A stretch of 64,000 nucleotides of DNA, taken from the NCBI GenBank assembly GCA_005502445.1, contig SCPB01000006.1:22152-86151 (forward strand), written 5' to 3'. This stretch comes from Microbacteriaceae bacterium X2B (GTDB lineage: Bacteria; Actinomycetota; Actinomycetes; Actinomycetales; Microbacteriaceae). The first letter of the stretch is position 1, and each line of letters opens with the position of its first letter. The translations under genes and the position numbers were made by a program. The notes under the pieces were generated by a model. The model had not been told where the DNA came from, did not search any database, and worked only from the letters and a program-made list of their open reading frames with translations. Positions 29,956-40,690 of the stretch are shown here, one piece after another.

Positions 29956-30999
29956 TCAGTACGCCGACTTCGTGAGCGTCGACAGCAGCCGCTGCAGCGA
30001 GTCGAGGCGCTGCGGCCCGAGCTCGCCGAGCTCCCCGCGGGCGGCGCGGTCGACGAGCTCGCAGTCGGGCGAGTCGGGAAGGTGGGTGCAGCCGCGCGGG
30101 CACTCGGCGGCCACGTCGGCGAGGTCGCCGAAGGCCGTCACGATGTTGTCGGGGTTGACGTGGCCGAGGCCGAAGGAGCGCACGCCGGGGGTGTCGATGA
30201 TCCAGCCGCCGTCGGGCAGCCGCAGCGAGATCGTCGAGCTCGAGGTGTGCCGCCCGCGGCCGGTGACGGCGTTGACGTGCCCGATGGCGCGGTGGGCGCT
30301 CGGCACGAGGGCGTTGACGAGCGTCGACTTGCCGACGCCCGAGTGGCCGACGGCGACGGTCGTGCGATCGCGCAGCAGGGCGCGCAGCGATTCGAGCGGC
30401 GGATGCTGCGCCGAGCTCTCGACGACCCTCACGTCGAGCCCCGCGAAGTGGGCGAGGAAGGCCGCGGGGTCGGCGAGGTCGGTCTTCGTGACGACGAGCA
30501 GCGGAGCGATGCCGGCGTCGAACGCCGCCACGAGGTAGCGATCCACGAGCCTCGGCCGCGGTTCGGGGTTGACCGCGGCGACCACGATCATGAGCTGGTC
30601 GGCGTTGGCGACGACGATGCGCTCGACGGCGTCGGTGTCGTCGGCGCTGCGCCGCAGCAGGGTGCGGCGCTCGTGCACGCGCACGATCCGGCCGAGCGCA
30701 CCCTCCTCGCCGCTCACGTCGCCGACGACGTCGACGCGATCGCCCGTGACGATCGCGACCTTCCTCAGCTCGCGTGCGCGCGTGCAGAGCACCTCGCGCT
30801 CGTCGGGGCCGCCCTCGTCGACGAGACTCAGGTAGCGCCCGCGATCGACGGTGACGACACGGCCGACCACGGCGTCATCGTGCGCGGGGCGCTGCTTCGA
30901 GCGCGGACGGTTCGCCTTCGGGTTGGGCCGCGAGCGCACCGCCGACTCGTCGTAGGAGCCGTAGGGCTCCTCGTCGTCGTCGGGCGGCAGCCAGCTCAC
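29956..30999 (-). CDS. rsgA: Ribosome small subunit-dependent GTPase RsgA
   Basis: 347-residue circularly permuted GTPase that helps 30S maturation. The OB-fold N-terminus is followed by the G4 motif [10 protein letters not shown] placed before the P-loop [16 protein letters not shown], then G3 in [12 protein letters not shown]. The C-terminal zinc knuckle [15 protein letters not shown] is present. It starts with GTG just after aroA (10-nt gap), probably in the same transcript. Confidence 0.94.
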   Translation of the reverse strand: MSWLPPDDDEEPYGSYDESAVRSRPNPKANRPRSKQRPAHDDAVVGRVVTVDRGRYLSLVDEGGPDEREVLCTRARELRKVAIVTGDRVDVVGDVSGEEGALGRIVRVHERRTLLRRSADDTDAVERIVVANADQLMIVVAAVNPEPRPRLVDRYLVAAFDAGIAPLLVVTKTDLADPAAFLAHFAGLDVRVVESSAQHPPLESLRALLRDRTTVAVGHSGVGKSTLVNALVPSAHRAIGHVNAVTGRGRHTSSSTISLRLPDGGWIIDTPGVRSFGLGHVNPDNIVTAFGDLADVAAECPRGCTHLPDSPDCELVDRAARGELGELGPQRLDSLQRLLSTLTKSAY

Positions 31000-31009
31000 G
31001 GGCGCGCGC

Positions 31010-32407
31010 TCAGACCGGCCGGGCGCCGAGCATGCGCGCCCACAGCTCGGGGAACTGCGGCAGCGTCTTGGCCGTCGCGCCGATGTCGTCGATGTCGATG
31101 CCGTCGACCGCGAGGCCGATGATCGCGCCCGCGTGGGCCATGCGGTGGTCGTCGTAGGCCCGCCACCCGCCGCCGTGCAGCGCGCGCGGCTCGAGCGCGA
31201 GACCCTCGTCGAGCTCGGTGACCGCTCCGCCGACGCCGTTGAGGTCGGCGGCGAGCGCCGCGAGCCGGTCGGTCTCGTGGCCGCGCAGGTGCTCGATGCC
31301 CGTGATGCGGCTCGGCGAGTCGGCGAGGGCGGCCAGGGCGACGATCGCGGGGGCGAGCTCGCCGCCGCGCGAGAGGTCGAGGTCGGCGCCCGGCATCGCC
31401 CGGCCGCCGAGGAGCCCGGCCCCGCCGTCGACGACGAGCGCGTCGCCGTCGCGGCGCACGGTCGCGCCGAACCGGGGCAGGATGCTCGCGAGATCCGCCC
31501 CGACCTGCGTCGTCTCGAGGGGCCACCCCTCGATCGCGACGGCGCCTCCGGCGACGACGGCCGCGATGAGGAAGGGCGCCGCGTTCGACAGGTCGGGCTC
31601 GATGTCGACCTCGATGCCGCCGATCGGCCCGGGCGGCACCACCCACACCCCCTCGCCGGGGCTCGACACGGTCACGCCGCGGGCGGCGAGGGTCGCGATC
31701 GTCATCTCGATGTGCGGCATGGAGGGCAGGCGCTCGCCCGTGTGGCGCAGCGTGAGGCCCTCGGTGAAGCGCGGGGCGGCGAGCAGCAGCCCCGAGACGA
31801 ACTGGCTCGAGGCGCTCGCGTCGATCGACACCTCGCCGCCGCGCACCGCCCCGGTGCCCCACAGGCTGAACGGGAGAGCGCCCCGGCCGTCGTCGTTGAC
31901 GTCGATGCCGAGCGCGCGCAGCGAGTCGATCGTCGTGCGCATCGGCCGACGGCGGGCGGCCTCGTCGCCGTCGAAGGCGACGGGCCCCAGTGCGAGGGCG
32001 GCGACGGGCGGCAGGAAGCGCATGACGGTGCCGGCGAGGCCGCAGTCGATGCTCGTCGAACCCGTGAGCTCGGCCGGGGGAGTGATGCGCAGGTCGGGGC
32101 CGTACTCCCCGTCGCCCTCGACCTCCTCGATGAGCACGCCGAGCGACCGCAGCGCCTCGATCATGAGCGCCGAGTCGCGCGAGTGCAGCGGCCGGCGCAG
32201 CAGCGAGGGTCCCTCCGCGAGGGCCGAGAGCACGAGCTCACGGTTGGTGAGGCTCTTCGATCCGGGCAGCGCGAGGCGGGCATCCAGGGGGCCGCTCGCG
32301 CGGGGCGCGCGCCACGAGCCGCCGTCGTCGACCGTCTCGGTCGCCCCGGGGCGATCCTCGTCGCCGTAGGGGCTGAACCGGGGCCCGGAATACGTGAATA
32401 CCTGCAT
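31010..32407 (-). CDS. aroA: 3-phosphoshikimate 1-carboxyvinyltransferase (EPSP synthase)
   Basis: 465-residue shikimate-pathway enzyme. The N-terminal [18 protein letters not shown], central [17 protein letters not shown] and C-terminal [17 protein letters not shown] and [12 protein letters not shown] are class I EPSP synthase signatures. An N-terminal extension of about 40 residues precedes the usual start. ATG 32407 lies 8 nt after TACTCT on the complement. Its first codon falls within the divergent SigR promoter. Confidence 0.95.
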   Translation of the reverse strand: MQVFTYSGPRFSPYGDEDRPGATETVDDGGSWRAPRASGPLDARLALPGSKSLTNRELVLSALAEGPSLLRRPLHSRDSALMIEALRSLGVLIEEVEGDGEYGPDLRITPPAELTGSTSIDCGLAGTVMRFLPPVAALALGPVAFDGDEAARRRPMRTTIDSLRALGIDVNDDGRGALPFSLWGTGAVRGGEVSIDASASSQFVSGLLLAAPRFTEGLTLRHTGERLPSMPHIEMTIATLAARGVTVSSPGEGVWVVPPGPIGGIEVDIEPDLSNAAPFLIAAVVAGGAVAIEGWPLETTQVGADLASILPRFGATVRRDGDALVVDGGAGLLGGRAMPGADLDLSRGGELAPAIVALAALADSPSRITGIEHLRGHETDRLAALAADLNGVGGAVTELDEGLALEPRALHGGGWRAYDDHRMAHAGAIIGLAVDGIDIDDIGATAKTLPQFPELWARMLGARPV

Positions 32408-32412
32408 CGGTT
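32387..32412 (+). promoter_or_regulatory. SigR/SigH-type promoter of sigR
   Basis: GGAAT (32387-32391) and GTT (32410-32412) are separated by exactly 18 nt, the consensus GGGAAT-N18-GTT of the disulfide-stress sigma factor SigR of Streptomyces and SigH of mycobacteria. It reads into sigR, so the sigma factor probably activates its own gene. The -10 part overlaps the divergent aroA start region. Confidence 0.75.
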
Positions 32413-32449
32413 ATCAGAGTATCGGCAGCACGAGCGGAGGGAGCGCGGC

Positions 32450-33157
32450 ATGACGATCGCCGTCCTCGAGCGGGCAGGCACCGCATCCGCCGCCGGCGTC
32501 GACGACGCGATCGCCGACGGGCTCGCCGAGACGCCGGTCGTAGACTCGCTCACGATGACTGACGAGCTCGCCGAACGCCGCCGGCTGTTCCAGGAGCAGG
32601 CGCTCCCGTACATGGACCAGCTCTACGGCGCCGCCATGCGCATGACCAAGAACCCCGCCGACGCCGCCGACCTCGTGCAGGAGACCTTCGTGAAGGCCTT
32701 CGCCGCCTTCGCCCAGTTCGAGCAGGGCACGAACCTCAAGGCGTGGCTGTACCGCATCCTGACGAACACGTTCATCAACGTGTACCGCAAGAAGCAGCGC
32801 GACCCGTACCAGGGCTCCACCGACGAGCTCGAGGAGTGGCAGCTCGGCAACGCCGAGTCGGCCACGTCGAGCTCGAGCCGCTCGGCCGAGGCCGAGGCGA
32901 TCGATCGGATGCCCGCGAGCGCCGTGAAGGACGCGCTCCAGTCGATCCCGGAGGACTTCCGTCTCGCCGTCTACTTCGCCGACGTCGAAGGGTTCTCGTA
33001 CCAGGAGATCGCCGACATCATGAAGACACCCGTCGGCACCGTCATGAGCCGACTCCACCGCGGCAGACGTCTGCTGCGCGACCTGCTCGCCGACTACGCC
33101 CGCGAGCGCGGGATCACGCTGAAAGAGACCACCACCACCTCGAGGAGAACGACATGA
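32450..33157 (+). CDS. sigR: ECF RNA polymerase sigma factor SigR (SigH/SigE group)
   Basis: 235-residue ECF sigma factor. Region 2 is clear ([37 protein letters not shown]) and region 4 ([36 protein letters not shown]). It is followed by a zinc anti-sigma gene, as with SigR-RsrA. The first 35 residues form an extension of low conservation; ATG 32450 follows GGAGGGAG, and ATG 32554 is an alternative shorter start. Controls thiol-oxidative stress genes in relatives. Confidence 0.92.
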   Translation: MTIAVLERAGTASAAGVDDAIADGLAETPVVDSLTMTDELAERRRLFQEQALPYMDQLYGAAMRMTKNPADAADLVQETFVKAFAAFAQFEQGTNLKAWLYRILTNTFINVYRKKQRDPYQGSTDELEEWQLGNAESATSSSSRSAEAEAIDRMPASAVKDALQSIPEDFRLAVYFADVEGFSYQEIADIMKTPVGTVMSRLHRGRRLLRDLLADYARERGITLKETTTTSRRTT

Positions 33158-33396
33158 CCGACTGCGGCTGCGACACGGCCAAGGCGGAGCTCGAGGAGTT
33201 CCTGCACAACGAGCTCAGCGCCGAGCAGTGTGAGGACATCCGCGAGCACATGGCCAACTGCGACGACTGCTCGGCCGAGCACCTCGTCGGCCTCACGCTG
33301 ACCACGAAGGTCAAGGAGGCCTGCCAGGAGAAGGCGCCCGACGAGCTGCGGGCGATGATCCTCGGCACGATCGAGAAGCTCGACGCGGTCCGCTGA
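33154..33396 (+). CDS. rsrA: Zinc anti-sigma factor RsrA
   Basis: 80-residue ZAS-family redox switch that sequesters SigR until its thiols are oxidised. The HxxxCxxC motif is HMANCDDC, with an additional ligand or reactive Cys in TDCGCDTAK and EACQEKA. ATG 33154 overlaps the sigR stop (ATGA), giving matched expression. Confidence 0.92.
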   Translation: MTDCGCDTAKAELEEFLHNELSAEQCEDIREHMANCDDCSAEHLVGLTLTTKVKEACQEKAPDELRAMILGTIEKLDAVR

Positions 33397-33451
33397 TCCG
33401 ACCGTCGCCCTGGACCGGGGCGGGTGGTCCCCGGGCGCGAATTTGCTCCGA

Positions 33452-33483
33452 CCCGTACCCCCGGAGCGACCTCGGGCGATAGC
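33452..33483 (+). promoter_or_regulatory. Promoter-like motif, copy 1 (CCCGTACC-N15-GGCGATAGC)
   Basis: CCCGTACC (33452-33459) and GGCGATAGC (33475-33483) are 15 nt apart. The same two words with the same spacing recur at 34458-34489 before the paralogous gene, with unrelated spacer sequence. This is what a specific (probably ECF) sigma factor promoter would look like; it does not match the SigR consensus. Confidence 0.55.
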
Positions 33484-33662
33484 GGCAAGTGAGGTGAGTG
33501 AACACACTCACGAGACGGTGGGGCGACCTCTTGGTCGCGCCGTCTGCTCGACCGAGTCCTTCCGAGGATCCGGAACCTCGACGGCAGCCGGGGGGCCGCC
33601 GAATCACACAGCCGATGGGGATCTGCACCAGCAGCCCGTCGCCGAGCAATGGGGAGTATCGA

Positions 33663-34214
33663 ATGTTTGCATGGATCGCAGGACTGGGACTGCTCACGAA
33701 GCTGTCTCTGGGTGCCGGTGTCGTCGCGGTGGGAATCACGGGCGTCGGTGTGGCCGGCGCAGCCCAGGTGCTGCCGGGCGAGGCGCAGGTCGTCTTCGAC
33801 GACATCGTCGCGAGCGTGGTTCCGGCCGCCGATAGCGACGAGGAGGCGGAGGACGCCCTCATCGACGACGAGGAGTCGGGCCGCGCTGAGGAGGACGCCA
33901 ACCGCGAGGCCGACGAGGAGTCGGGCCGCGCTGAGGAGGACGCCAACCGCGAGGCCGACGAGGAGTCGGGTCGCGCTCAGGAGGACGCCAACCGCGAGGA
34001 CGGCGACGCTGAGCAGGGGACCGAGGGCGAGCAGCAGGTAGGCGAGCAGCAGGTAGGCGAGCAGCAGAGCGAGAGCGTCCAGGGCGAGCAGAACGTCGGT
34101 TCCGAGACCGACGGCGCTGCCGAGACGGGTTCTGGATCGGGCTCGGGTTCGGGATCGGGCGCGGGCGGTTCCGAGACCGCCGAGCAGACCGACACGACCT
34201 CCGGCGGTCGCTGA
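33663..34214 (+). CDS. Membrane-anchored acidic repeat protein (paralogue of the next gene)
   Basis: 183-residue protein of unknown function. One hydrophobic helix (residues 5-35) is followed by VLPGEAQVVFDDIVASVVP, a motif shared with the next gene, then a highly acidic outside region with three 15-residue repeats (DEESGRAEEDANREA), GEQQVGEQQVGEQQ and a Gly-Ser run. ATG 33663 follows GGGGAG. The frame is open back to GTG 33498, giving a 238-residue form with a low-complexity N-terminus. It lacks the cytoplasmic domain of its paralogue. An extended leader of about 180 nt follows the promoter-like motif. Confidence 0.65.
   Translation: MFAWIAGLGLLTKLSLGAGVVAVGITGVGVAGAAQVLPGEAQVVFDDIVASVVPAADSDEEAEDALIDDEESGRAEEDANREADEESGRAEEDANREADEESGRAQEDANREDGDAEQGTEGEQQVGEQQVGEQQSESVQGEQNVGSETDGAAETGSGSGSGSGSGAGGSETAEQTDTTSGGR
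33867..34001 (+). repeat. Three tandem 45-bp coding repeats
   Basis: Units at 33867-33911, 33912-33956 and 33957-34001; the first two are almost identical, and the third carries a few substitutions. Each encodes 15 residues of acidic sequence in the extracytoplasmic part of the preceding gene. Such units can expand or contract by slippage. Confidence 0.95.
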
Positions 34215-34265
34215 GGCGCGGTCCAATCTCTGAGCTCGAACAACGGCGTTCATTCAGCGCCGTCG

Positions 34266-34304
34266 GACGGCCCCTCTCGAACACCGAGTTCGAGAGGGGC
34301 CGTC
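34266..34304. terminator. 16-bp-stem hairpin, probable terminator between paralogues
   Basis: Bases 34266-34281 and 34289-34304 are perfectly complementary with a 7-nt loop, 52 nt after the upstream stop. The following bases (TGCTGTG) hold no U-tract, as is common for actinobacterial terminators. It isolates the two paralogous genes into separate transcription units. Confidence 0.75.
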
Positions 34305-34457
34305 TGCTGTGCGCGGTGGAACCTCCCCGTCGCCGACTCCGCACTGTGGAGCCCGGGAACCGACCATCCAGTGCCGAGGTGCTGTCTCAGCGACCGGACG
34401 CCGTTGAAGCGCTGCAGCGTCGCGCGCTCGAGAATTCCAGAAGGAGGATCGCCCCCG

Positions 34458-34489
34458 CCCGTACCTCTGCGCACGCGGCTGGCGATAGC
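34458..34489 (+). promoter_or_regulatory. Promoter-like motif, copy 2 (CCCGTACC-N15-GGCGATAGC)
   Basis: CCCGTACC (34458-34465) and GGCGATAGC (34481-34489), identical words and spacing to 33452-33483. The GTG at 34491 follows within 2 nt, so if transcription starts 6-8 nt after the second word the mRNA would begin at or near the start codon. Confidence 0.55.
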
Positions 34490-34490
34490 A

Positions 34491-35288
34491 GTGAGTGAGA
34501 TGAAGAACCGGATCACCGATCATGAGGCCGAGCTGTTGCTGGCCGGGAGGACCCCCGCGGGTCGCCCGGACTTCGGCGAGCTCGCAGCGTCGGTGGCGTC
34601 CTTCCGGTCCGCCGCTCTCGAGGCGGCTCCCCGGCCCTCGGCGGCGTTGACCGCGCGGCTCGGATTGCCGCCGCAGGAGGTGCTCTCGGCGTTGGCGACG
34701 TCAAGCGACGCGTCGTCGGGACGTCTGGGAGCGGGGCCGCCTGCCGATGTCATCGCTGCCCGTGGGTCGCGAAGCGGAGTTGTGCGGCGGGCGGTCGAAC
34801 GGGTCTCAGGTCTCGGCTTGACCGCCAGGATCGCGGCTGGGGTGGGCGCTCTCGCACTTGGAATCACGGTCACCGGTGTGGCGGGCGCTCTGCCCGGTGG
34901 CATGCAGGACGCGTTCGACGAACTCGTGTCGACCGTGATCTGGATCCGTGGCGATGTCGACGCGGTGGTCGTCGACGAGCCGCCGCTTGAGGAGCCCGCC
35001 GACGACGAGCGGGGACCCGCTGGCCCCACTCCGGCTGGCGAGGGGCGCGATGCCGGATCCTCTTCCACGGACGATTCGGTCCCTGACGAGGCGGATACCG
35101 CGTCAGAGATCGAGAACCCCGTCGAGGCGCCGGGGTCGGGCGCGGGAGCGGGCGCCACCGATTCGGGCACGGAGTCGGGATCCGGTTCGGGGACGACGCG
35201 CTCCGGGGCGGAGAAGCCCAGCTCGGGCACGCAGCCGCAGCCCCACGTCGGGGCCGATGATTCGTCCGGCGACTACGGCGGTCGGTGA
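34491..35288 (+). CDS. Membrane-anchored protein with cytoplasmic N-terminal domain and acidic Ser/Gly-rich exterior
   Basis: 265-residue protein of unknown function. The N-terminal 75 residues (HEAELLLAGRTPAGRPDFGE...SFRSAALEA) resemble the short cytoplasmic segment of proteins encoded beside actinobacterial ECF sigma genes. A helix at about 105-130 precedes LPGGMQDAFDELVSTVIW, the motif shared with the upstream paralogue, then about 120 acidic, Ser/Gly/Pro-rich residues. GTG 34491 or ATG 34500 is the start. Anti-sigma or sensor function is only a guess. Confidence 0.65.
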   Translation: MSEMKNRITDHEAELLLAGRTPAGRPDFGELAASVASFRSAALEAAPRPSAALTARLGLPPQEVLSALATSSDASSGRLGAGPPADVIAARGSRSGVVRRAVERVSGLGLTARIAAGVGALALGITVTGVAGALPGGMQDAFDELVSTVIWIRGDVDAVVVDEPPLEEPADDERGPAGPTPAGEGRDAGSSSTDDSVPDEADTASEIENPVEAPGSGAGAGATDSGTESGSGSGTTRSGAEKPSSGTQPQPHVGADDSSGDYGGR

Positions 35289-35310
35289 GCCCAGCGCCGC
35301 TGGATCGCGC

Positions 35311-38300
35311 TCAGTCTGCGAGCGCCGCGTCCATGATGGCCGCGTGCTCCTGCGCGCTGCGTTTCGTCGACCCGGTCGCGGGCGAGGCGGATGCGGGCCG
35401 TGAGATCACGCGCACGCCGCGGCCCGGCTTCTTGGCGCTCTCGAGCGCGAAGAAGGGCCAGGCGCCCTGGTTCTCGGGCTCGTCCTGCACCCACACGAGC
35501 TCGGCGTTCGGGTAGCGGTCGAACACGGCCTGCAGTTCGGCCTCGGGCAGCGGGAAGAACTGCTCGAGCCGCACGAGTGCGACGCCCTGCGTGCCGCGCT
35601 TCTCGATCTCGCTCGTGAGGTCGTAGTGGATCTTGCCCGCGTGCACGAGAACGCGCCGCACCGACTGCGGGTCGGTGATGGTGGGGTCGTCGAGCACGGG
35701 CTCGAAGCGGCCCTGCGTGAAGTCGACGACCTCGCTCGTCGCGCCGCGCAGTCGCAGCATCGCCTTCGGGGTGAAGACGACGAGCGGCCGGCGCGGGCGC
35801 ATGTACGCCTGCCGGCGCAGCAGGTGGAAGTACGAGGCGGGCGTCGACGGCCGGGCGATCGTCATGTTCTCTTCGGCCGCGAGCTGAAGGTAGCGCTCGA
35901 TGCGCGCCGACGAGTGGTCGGGTCCCTGGCCCTCGTAGCCGTGCGGCAGCAGCAGCACGACGCTCGAGCGCTGGTTCCATTTCTGCTCGGCGGAGGAGAT
36001 GAACTCGTCGATGATCGTCTGGGCGCCGTTGGCGAAGTCGCCGAACTGCGCCTCCCACAGCACGAGCGCGTCGGGCCGCTCGACCGAGTAGCCGTACTCG
36101 AAGCCCATCGTCGCGTACTCGCTCAGCAGCGAGTCGTAGATCCAGAACTTCGCCTGGTTCTCGGCGAGGTTCGCGAGCGGCAGCCACTCCTGCCCGTTGG
36201 CGCGGTCGTGCAGCACGGCGTGGCGCTGCACGAAGGTGCCGCGGCGCGAGTCCTGCCCGGCCAGGCGCACGGGCGTGCCCTCCATGAGCAGCGAGCCGAG
36301 CGCGAGCAGCTCGCCGAAGCCCCAGTCGATGCCGCCGTTGCGGCTCATCTCGACGCGCTTCTTGAGCATCGCCTGCAGCTTGGCGTGGATCGTGAAGCCC
36401 GCGGGCGGGTTGTCGTGCGCGTCGCCGATGTGCTGGATGACCCCCACCGGCACGCCCGTCGTCTCCGGTTCCGCCGCGTGGGTCTCCATCGCGGGCGAGG
36501 CCACCACGCCGGCTCCGACGACGGGGATCGACCCCGTCTGCACGGCGTGGGTCTCGGCGAAAGCGATCTCGAGGCGCTCCTGGAAGTCGCGGTGGGCGGC
36601 CTCGAACTCGTCGGGCGTGATGTCGCCGCGGCCGACGAGCGACTCGGTGTACAGCGTGCGCACCGAGCGCTTGGCCTCGATGAGGTTGTACATGAGCGGC
36701 TGCGTCATCGAGGGGTCGTCGCCCTCGTTGTGGCCGCGGCGGCGGTAGCAGACGAGGTCGATGACGACGTCGCGCTTGAACTCCTGCCGGTAGGCGAAGG
36801 CGAGTTCGGCCACCCGGACGACGGCTTCGGGGTCGTCGCCGTTGACGTGGAGGATGGGCGCCTGGATCGTCTTGGCGACGTCGGTCGAGTAGTTCGACGA
36901 TCGCGCCTCGCCGGGCGGCGTCGTGAAGCCGACCTGGTTGTTGACGACGACGTGGATCGTGCCGCCCGTGCGGTAGCCGCGCAGCTGCGACAACTGCAGC
37001 GTCTCGAGCACGACGCCCTGGCCGGCCATCGCCGCGTCGCCGTGAACGAGCACGGGCAGCACGCCGAACCGGCCGTCGGCCTTGCGATCCTGCTTGGCAC
37101 GGACGATGCCCTCGAGCACGCCGTTGACGGCCTCGAGGTGCGAGGGGTTCGCAGCGAGGTAGACGGGGATCTGCTTGCCGTTCATGGCGGTGAAGACGCC
37201 CTCGGTGCCGAGGTGGTACTTCACGTCGCCCGAGCCCTGCACGCTGCGCGGATCCTGCGTGCCCTCGAACTCGCGGAAGATCTGGCCGTAGGTCTTGCCG
37301 GCGATGTTCGCGAGCACGTTGAGCCGGCCGCGGTGAGCCATGCCGATCGCGACCTCGTCCATGCCGACCTCGGCGGCGCCCTGCAGCACCTCGTCGAGGA
37401 GGGCGATGACGGACTCGCCGCCCTCGAGGCTGAAGCGCTTCTGCCCGACGTACTTCGTCTGCAGGAAGGTCTCGAACGCCTCGGCCTGATTGAGCTTGCC
37501 GAGGATCCTCATCTGCTCGTCGTGCGTCGGTTTCTGGTAGGGCCGCTCGAGCCGGTTCTGGAACCAGCGTCGCTGCTGGGGGTCGGCGATGTGCATGTAC
37601 TCGATGCCGACCGTGCGGCAGTACGAGTCGCGCAGCACGCCGAGGATCTCGCGCAGCAGCATCGTGCGCCGACCGCCGAAGCCGCCCGTGACGAACTCGC
37701 GGTCGAGGTCCCAGAACGTCAGGCCGTGGCTGCCGATGTCGAGGTCGGGGTGCGAGCGCTGGCGGTATTCGAGCGGGTCGACGTCGGCCATGAGGTGGCC
37801 GCGCACCCGGTACGAGTTGATGAGCTCCTGCACGCGGCCCGTCTTCGAGACGGCGTCGGAGAGGTCGACGTGGATGTCCTGCGCCCAGTGGATGGGGTCG
37901 TAGGGGATCCGCAGGTCGGCGAAGATGTCCTCGTAGAAGCCGCGCTGCCCGATGAGCAGCTCGTGCACCTTCTTCAGGAACTCGCCCGAGCCCGCCCCCT
38001 GGATGACCCGGTGGTCGTAGGTGCTCGTGAGCGTGATGGTCTTGCCGATGCCGAGCTCGGCGAGGGTCGCGGGGGATGAGCCCTGGAACTCGGCCGGGTA
38101 CTCGAGAGCACCGGCGCCGATGATGGCGCCCTGGCCGCGCATGAGGCGCGGCACCGAGTGCACGGTGCCGATTCCGCCGGGGTTGGTGAGCGAGATCGTG
38201 TTGCCCTGGAAGTCGCCGGCCGCGAGCTTGCCGTCGCGGGCGCGCTTGACGACATCCTCGTACGCGGAGAGGAAGTCGCCGAAGCCCATCGTGTCGCACT

Positions 38301-39087
38301 TCTTGATGCCCGGTACGAGCAGGGCGCGTGTGCCGTCGGGCTTCGGCAGGTCGATGGCGATGCCGAGGTTGATGTGGGCGGGGGTGACGACGACGGGCTT
38401 GCCGTCGACCTCGTCGTAGTAGACGTTCTGGCTCGGGAACTCGCGCAGCGCCCGCACCATCGCCCAGGCGATGAGGTGCGTGAACGACACCTTGCCGCCG
38501 CGGGCGCGCCCGAGGTGGTTGTTGATGACGATGCGGTTGTCGATCATGAGCTTCGCCGGGATGGTGCGCACGCTCGTCGCGGTGGGCACCGTGAGGCTCG
38601 CGTCCATGTTCGAGGCGAGGGTCTTGGCCATGCCCTTGAGCGGGGTGACGAGATCCTGTGCGGGCTCGTCGTGCGCACCGTCGGTCGCGACGGGTGCCGA
38701 GCCGGAGGAGGGTGCCTGCGCGGGGATCGGCTGGCGCTGGGGGGCGACCGATGTCGTGCGGGCGACGGGCTGGCTGCCCGTGATCGGCACCGAGGCGGGC
38801 GGCACGGAGGAGTTCGCGGGAGCGGAGACGGGGGCCGCCTCAGGGGCGTCGATCGGGATGGCCGCCGGGGCGGCGGCCTCGGCCGCCGGGCTCTCGCTCC
38901 CGCCGGGCGGCGGGGCGTCTGCGAGCGCCGACTGGTGGTACTTCTCGAGGATCGGCCACCAGGAGGGGTCGACTGCCTCCCGGTTCGTCTTGTACTGCTC
39001 GTACATCTCGTCGACGAGCCATTCGTTGGCGCCGAACTCGCCCGCGGCGCCGCCGTCGGGGCTCACTCCGGTCACTTGGCTTGACAC
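35311..39087 (-). CDS. kgd: Multifunctional 2-oxoglutarate dehydrogenase E1/E2 (alpha-ketoglutarate decarboxylase)
   Basis: 1258-residue TCA-cycle enzyme of the actinobacterial OdhA/Kgd type. It has an N-terminal helix ([16 protein letters not shown]), a Pro/Ala linker (about 45-130), a succinyltransferase (E2-like) domain with catalytic [17 protein letters not shown], and a thiamine-dependent E1 core with [24 protein letters not shown] and [14 protein letters not shown]. There is no lipoyl domain, as in the family. Regulation by OdhI/GarA is known for relatives. Start near 39087; 39088-39216 holds the divergent promoters of kgd and guaB1. Confidence 0.96.
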   Translation of the reverse strand: MSSQVTGVSPDGGAAGEFGANEWLVDEMYEQYKTNREAVDPSWWPILEKYHQSALADAPPPGGSESPAAEAAAPAAIPIDAPEAAPVSAPANSSVPPASVPITGSQPVARTTSVAPQRQPIPAQAPSSGSAPVATDGAHDEPAQDLVTPLKGMAKTLASNMDASLTVPTATSVRTIPAKLMIDNRIVINNHLGRARGGKVSFTHLIAWAMVRALREFPSQNVYYDEVDGKPVVVTPAHINLGIAIDLPKPDGTRALLVPGIKKCDTMGFGDFLSAYEDVVKRARDGKLAAGDFQGNTISLTNPGGIGTVHSVPRLMRGQGAIIGAGALEYPAEFQGSSPATLAELGIGKTITLTSTYDHRVIQGAGSGEFLKKVHELLIGQRGFYEDIFADLRIPYDPIHWAQDIHVDLSDAVSKTGRVQELINSYRVRGHLMADVDPLEYRQRSHPDLDIGSHGLTFWDLDREFVTGGFGGRRTMLLREILGVLRDSYCRTVGIEYMHIADPQQRRWFQNRLERPYQKPTHDEQMRILGKLNQAEAFETFLQTKYVGQKRFSLEGGESVIALLDEVLQGAAEVGMDEVAIGMAHRGRLNVLANIAGKTYGQIFREFEGTQDPRSVQGSGDVKYHLGTEGVFTAMNGKQIPVYLAANPSHLEAVNGVLEGIVRAKQDRKADGRFGVLPVLVHGDAAMAGQGVVLETLQLSQLRGYRTGGTIHVVVNNQVGFTTPPGEARSSNYSTDVAKTIQAPILHVNGDDPEAVVRVAELAFAYRQEFKRDVVIDLVCYRRRGHNEGDDPSMTQPLMYNLIEAKRSVRTLYTESLVGRGDITPDEFEAAHRDFQERLEIAFAETHAVQTGSIPVVGAGVVASPAMETHAAEPETTGVPVGVIQHIGDAHDNPPAGFTIHAKLQAMLKKRVEMSRNGGIDWGFGELLALGSLLMEGTPVRLAGQDSRRGTFVQRHAVLHDRANGQEWLPLANLAENQAKFWIYDSLLSEYATMGFEYGYSVERPDALVLWEAQFGDFANGAQTIIDEFISSAEQKWNQRSSVVLLLPHGYEGQGPDHSSARIERYLQLAAEENMTIARPSTPASYFHLLRRQAYMRPRRPLVVFTPKAMLRLRGATSEVVDFTQGRFEPVLDDPTITDPQSVRRVLVHAGKIHYDLTSEIEKRGTQGVALVRLEQFFPLPEAELQAVFDRYPNAELVWVQDEPENQGAWPFFALESAKKPGRGVRVISRPASASPATGSTKRSAQEHAAIMDAALAD

Positions 39088-39216
39088 AGCCGACCGCCCA
39101 CTTCCGTTTCGCTAGTTGTCGGTTCGCGCGGAACCCTCGCTGGATCCGCCCGGTCAAGCCTAACCACTCGTGCCCGGTCCCCGTGCGCGACGCACAGCCG
39201 CCGTACTGTTGATCTC

Positions 39217-40656
39217 GTGCGATTCCTCGGCGAACGACCCGCTCACGACCTGACCTACTCCGACGTCTTCCTCGTGCCGCGCCACTCGGATGTCGGCAGC
39301 CGACTCGGCGTCGACCTCGCGGTGGACGACGCGAGCGCCCTGGGCATCCCGATCGTCGCCGCCAACATGACCTCGGTCACGGGTCCGCGACTGGCGGCGG
39401 CGCTCGCCCGCCGCGGAGGGCTCGGCGTGCTGCCGCAGGACCTCCCGCTGCAGGAGCTCGACGCGGCGATCCACGCCGTCAAGGACGCCCCCGTCATGCT
39501 CGACCCTCTCGTGCGCGTCACGGCATCGACGACGGTGGCCGAGGCGCTGCGGCTCGCCCCCGACACGACGGGCGCTCTGCTGACGATCGTCGACGCCGAC
39601 GGGCGACCGGAGCGGTGCATCCCCGTCGGCCGACTGCGCCACGCTCTCGCAGATGCCGCGATCGGCGACCTCGTCGGCGATCCCGTGCCCGCGCTCGACG
39701 ACGAGGACGTCACCGATCCGCGTCGGGCGTTCGAGCTCATCGACGCCGCGGGAGTCGAGGCGGTCGCGGTCGTGCACCACGGCCGCATCATCGGCTCGCT
39801 CAGCGCTCGGAGCGCCGTGCGCGCGACCCTCTACGCTCCGGCGACGGATGCGCACGGGCGCCTGCGCGTGGCGGCCGCCATCGGCGCGGGTGGCGATCCG
39901 GGCGAACGGGCCGCTGCTCTCGTGCAGGCGGGCGTCGACGTCGTCGTGCTCGACACCGCGCACGGCCATCAGGCGCAGATGCTCGAGGCCGTGCGCGCGG
40001 TCGCCGCGCGCGGGCTCGGGGTGCCGATCGTCGCGGGGAACGTCGTGACGGCGGAGGCCGTCCGCGACCTCGTGGCCGCGGGAGCGGACATCCTCAAGGT
40101 CGGGGTCGGACCGGGTGCGATGTGCACGACGCGCATGATGACGGCGGTCGGCCGCCCGCAGTTCTCGGCCGTGCTCGACACGGCCGAGACGGCGCGCGAG
40201 CTCGGTGCCCGAGTGTGGGCAGACGGCGGCGTGCGCTACCCCCGCGATGTCGCGCTCGCGCTCGCCGCGGGCGCCTCGGCCGTCATGATCGGCTCGTGGT
40301 TCGCCGGCACGCTCGAGGCGCCGGGCGAGATCGAGGTCGACGAGGCGGGCCGGTGGTTCAAGAGCTCGTGGGGCATGGCCTCGACGAAGGCGGTCGAGCA
40401 GCGCTTCCGCCGGCTCGACGCCTTCGAGCGGGCGCGCAAGACGCTCTTCGCCGAGGGCATCTCGAGCTCGCGCATCCTCCTCGACCCGCAGCGCCCCTCG
40501 ATCGACGACCTCCTCGACATGATCACCTCGGGCCTTCGCTCGTCGATGACCTACGCGGGTGCGTCGACGCTCGCCCAGTTCCACGAGCGAGCGGTCGTCG
40601 GCGTGCAGTCCGCGGCCGGCTACGACGAGGGCAAGGCACTGCCGGTCTCATGGTGA
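39217..40656 (+). CDS. guaB1: GuaB1 family IMP dehydrogenase-related protein (GMP reductase)
   Basis: 479-residue (beta/alpha)8 enzyme with an inserted CBS pair (about 85-200). The catalytic loop [14 protein letters not shown] carries the nucleophilic Cys. Mycobacterial GuaB1 has been shown to be a GMP reductase, which is the better prediction than IMP dehydrogenase; the divergent loop and N-terminus ([20 protein letters not shown]) follow that group. The GTG start lies 7 nt after TACTGT (39204-39209). Confidence 0.9.
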   Translation: MRFLGERPAHDLTYSDVFLVPRHSDVGSRLGVDLAVDDASALGIPIVAANMTSVTGPRLAAALARRGGLGVLPQDLPLQELDAAIHAVKDAPVMLDPLVRVTASTTVAEALRLAPDTTGALLTIVDADGRPERCIPVGRLRHALADAAIGDLVGDPVPALDDEDVTDPRRAFELIDAAGVEAVAVVHHGRIIGSLSARSAVRATLYAPATDAHGRLRVAAAIGAGGDPGERAAALVQAGVDVVVLDTAHGHQAQMLEAVRAVAARGLGVPIVAGNVVTAEAVRDLVAAGADILKVGVGPGAMCTTRMMTAVGRPQFSAVLDTAETARELGARVWADGGVRYPRDVALALAAGASAVMIGSWFAGTLEAPGEIEVDEAGRWFKSSWGMASTKAVEQRFRRLDAFERARKTLFAEGISSSRILLDPQRPSIDDLLDMITSGLRSSMTYAGASTLAQFHERAVVGVQSAAGYDEGKALPVSW

Positions 40657-40690
40657 GCGTTCGCCCAGCGTGAGGGCGCGGGCCGATCGA

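Noticed and set aside
33484..33662. Remnant of the cytoplasmic domain of the paralogue in the leader of the first acidic-protein gene
   Set aside because: Three frames were read; none shows similarity to the 75-residue N-terminal domain of the second gene.
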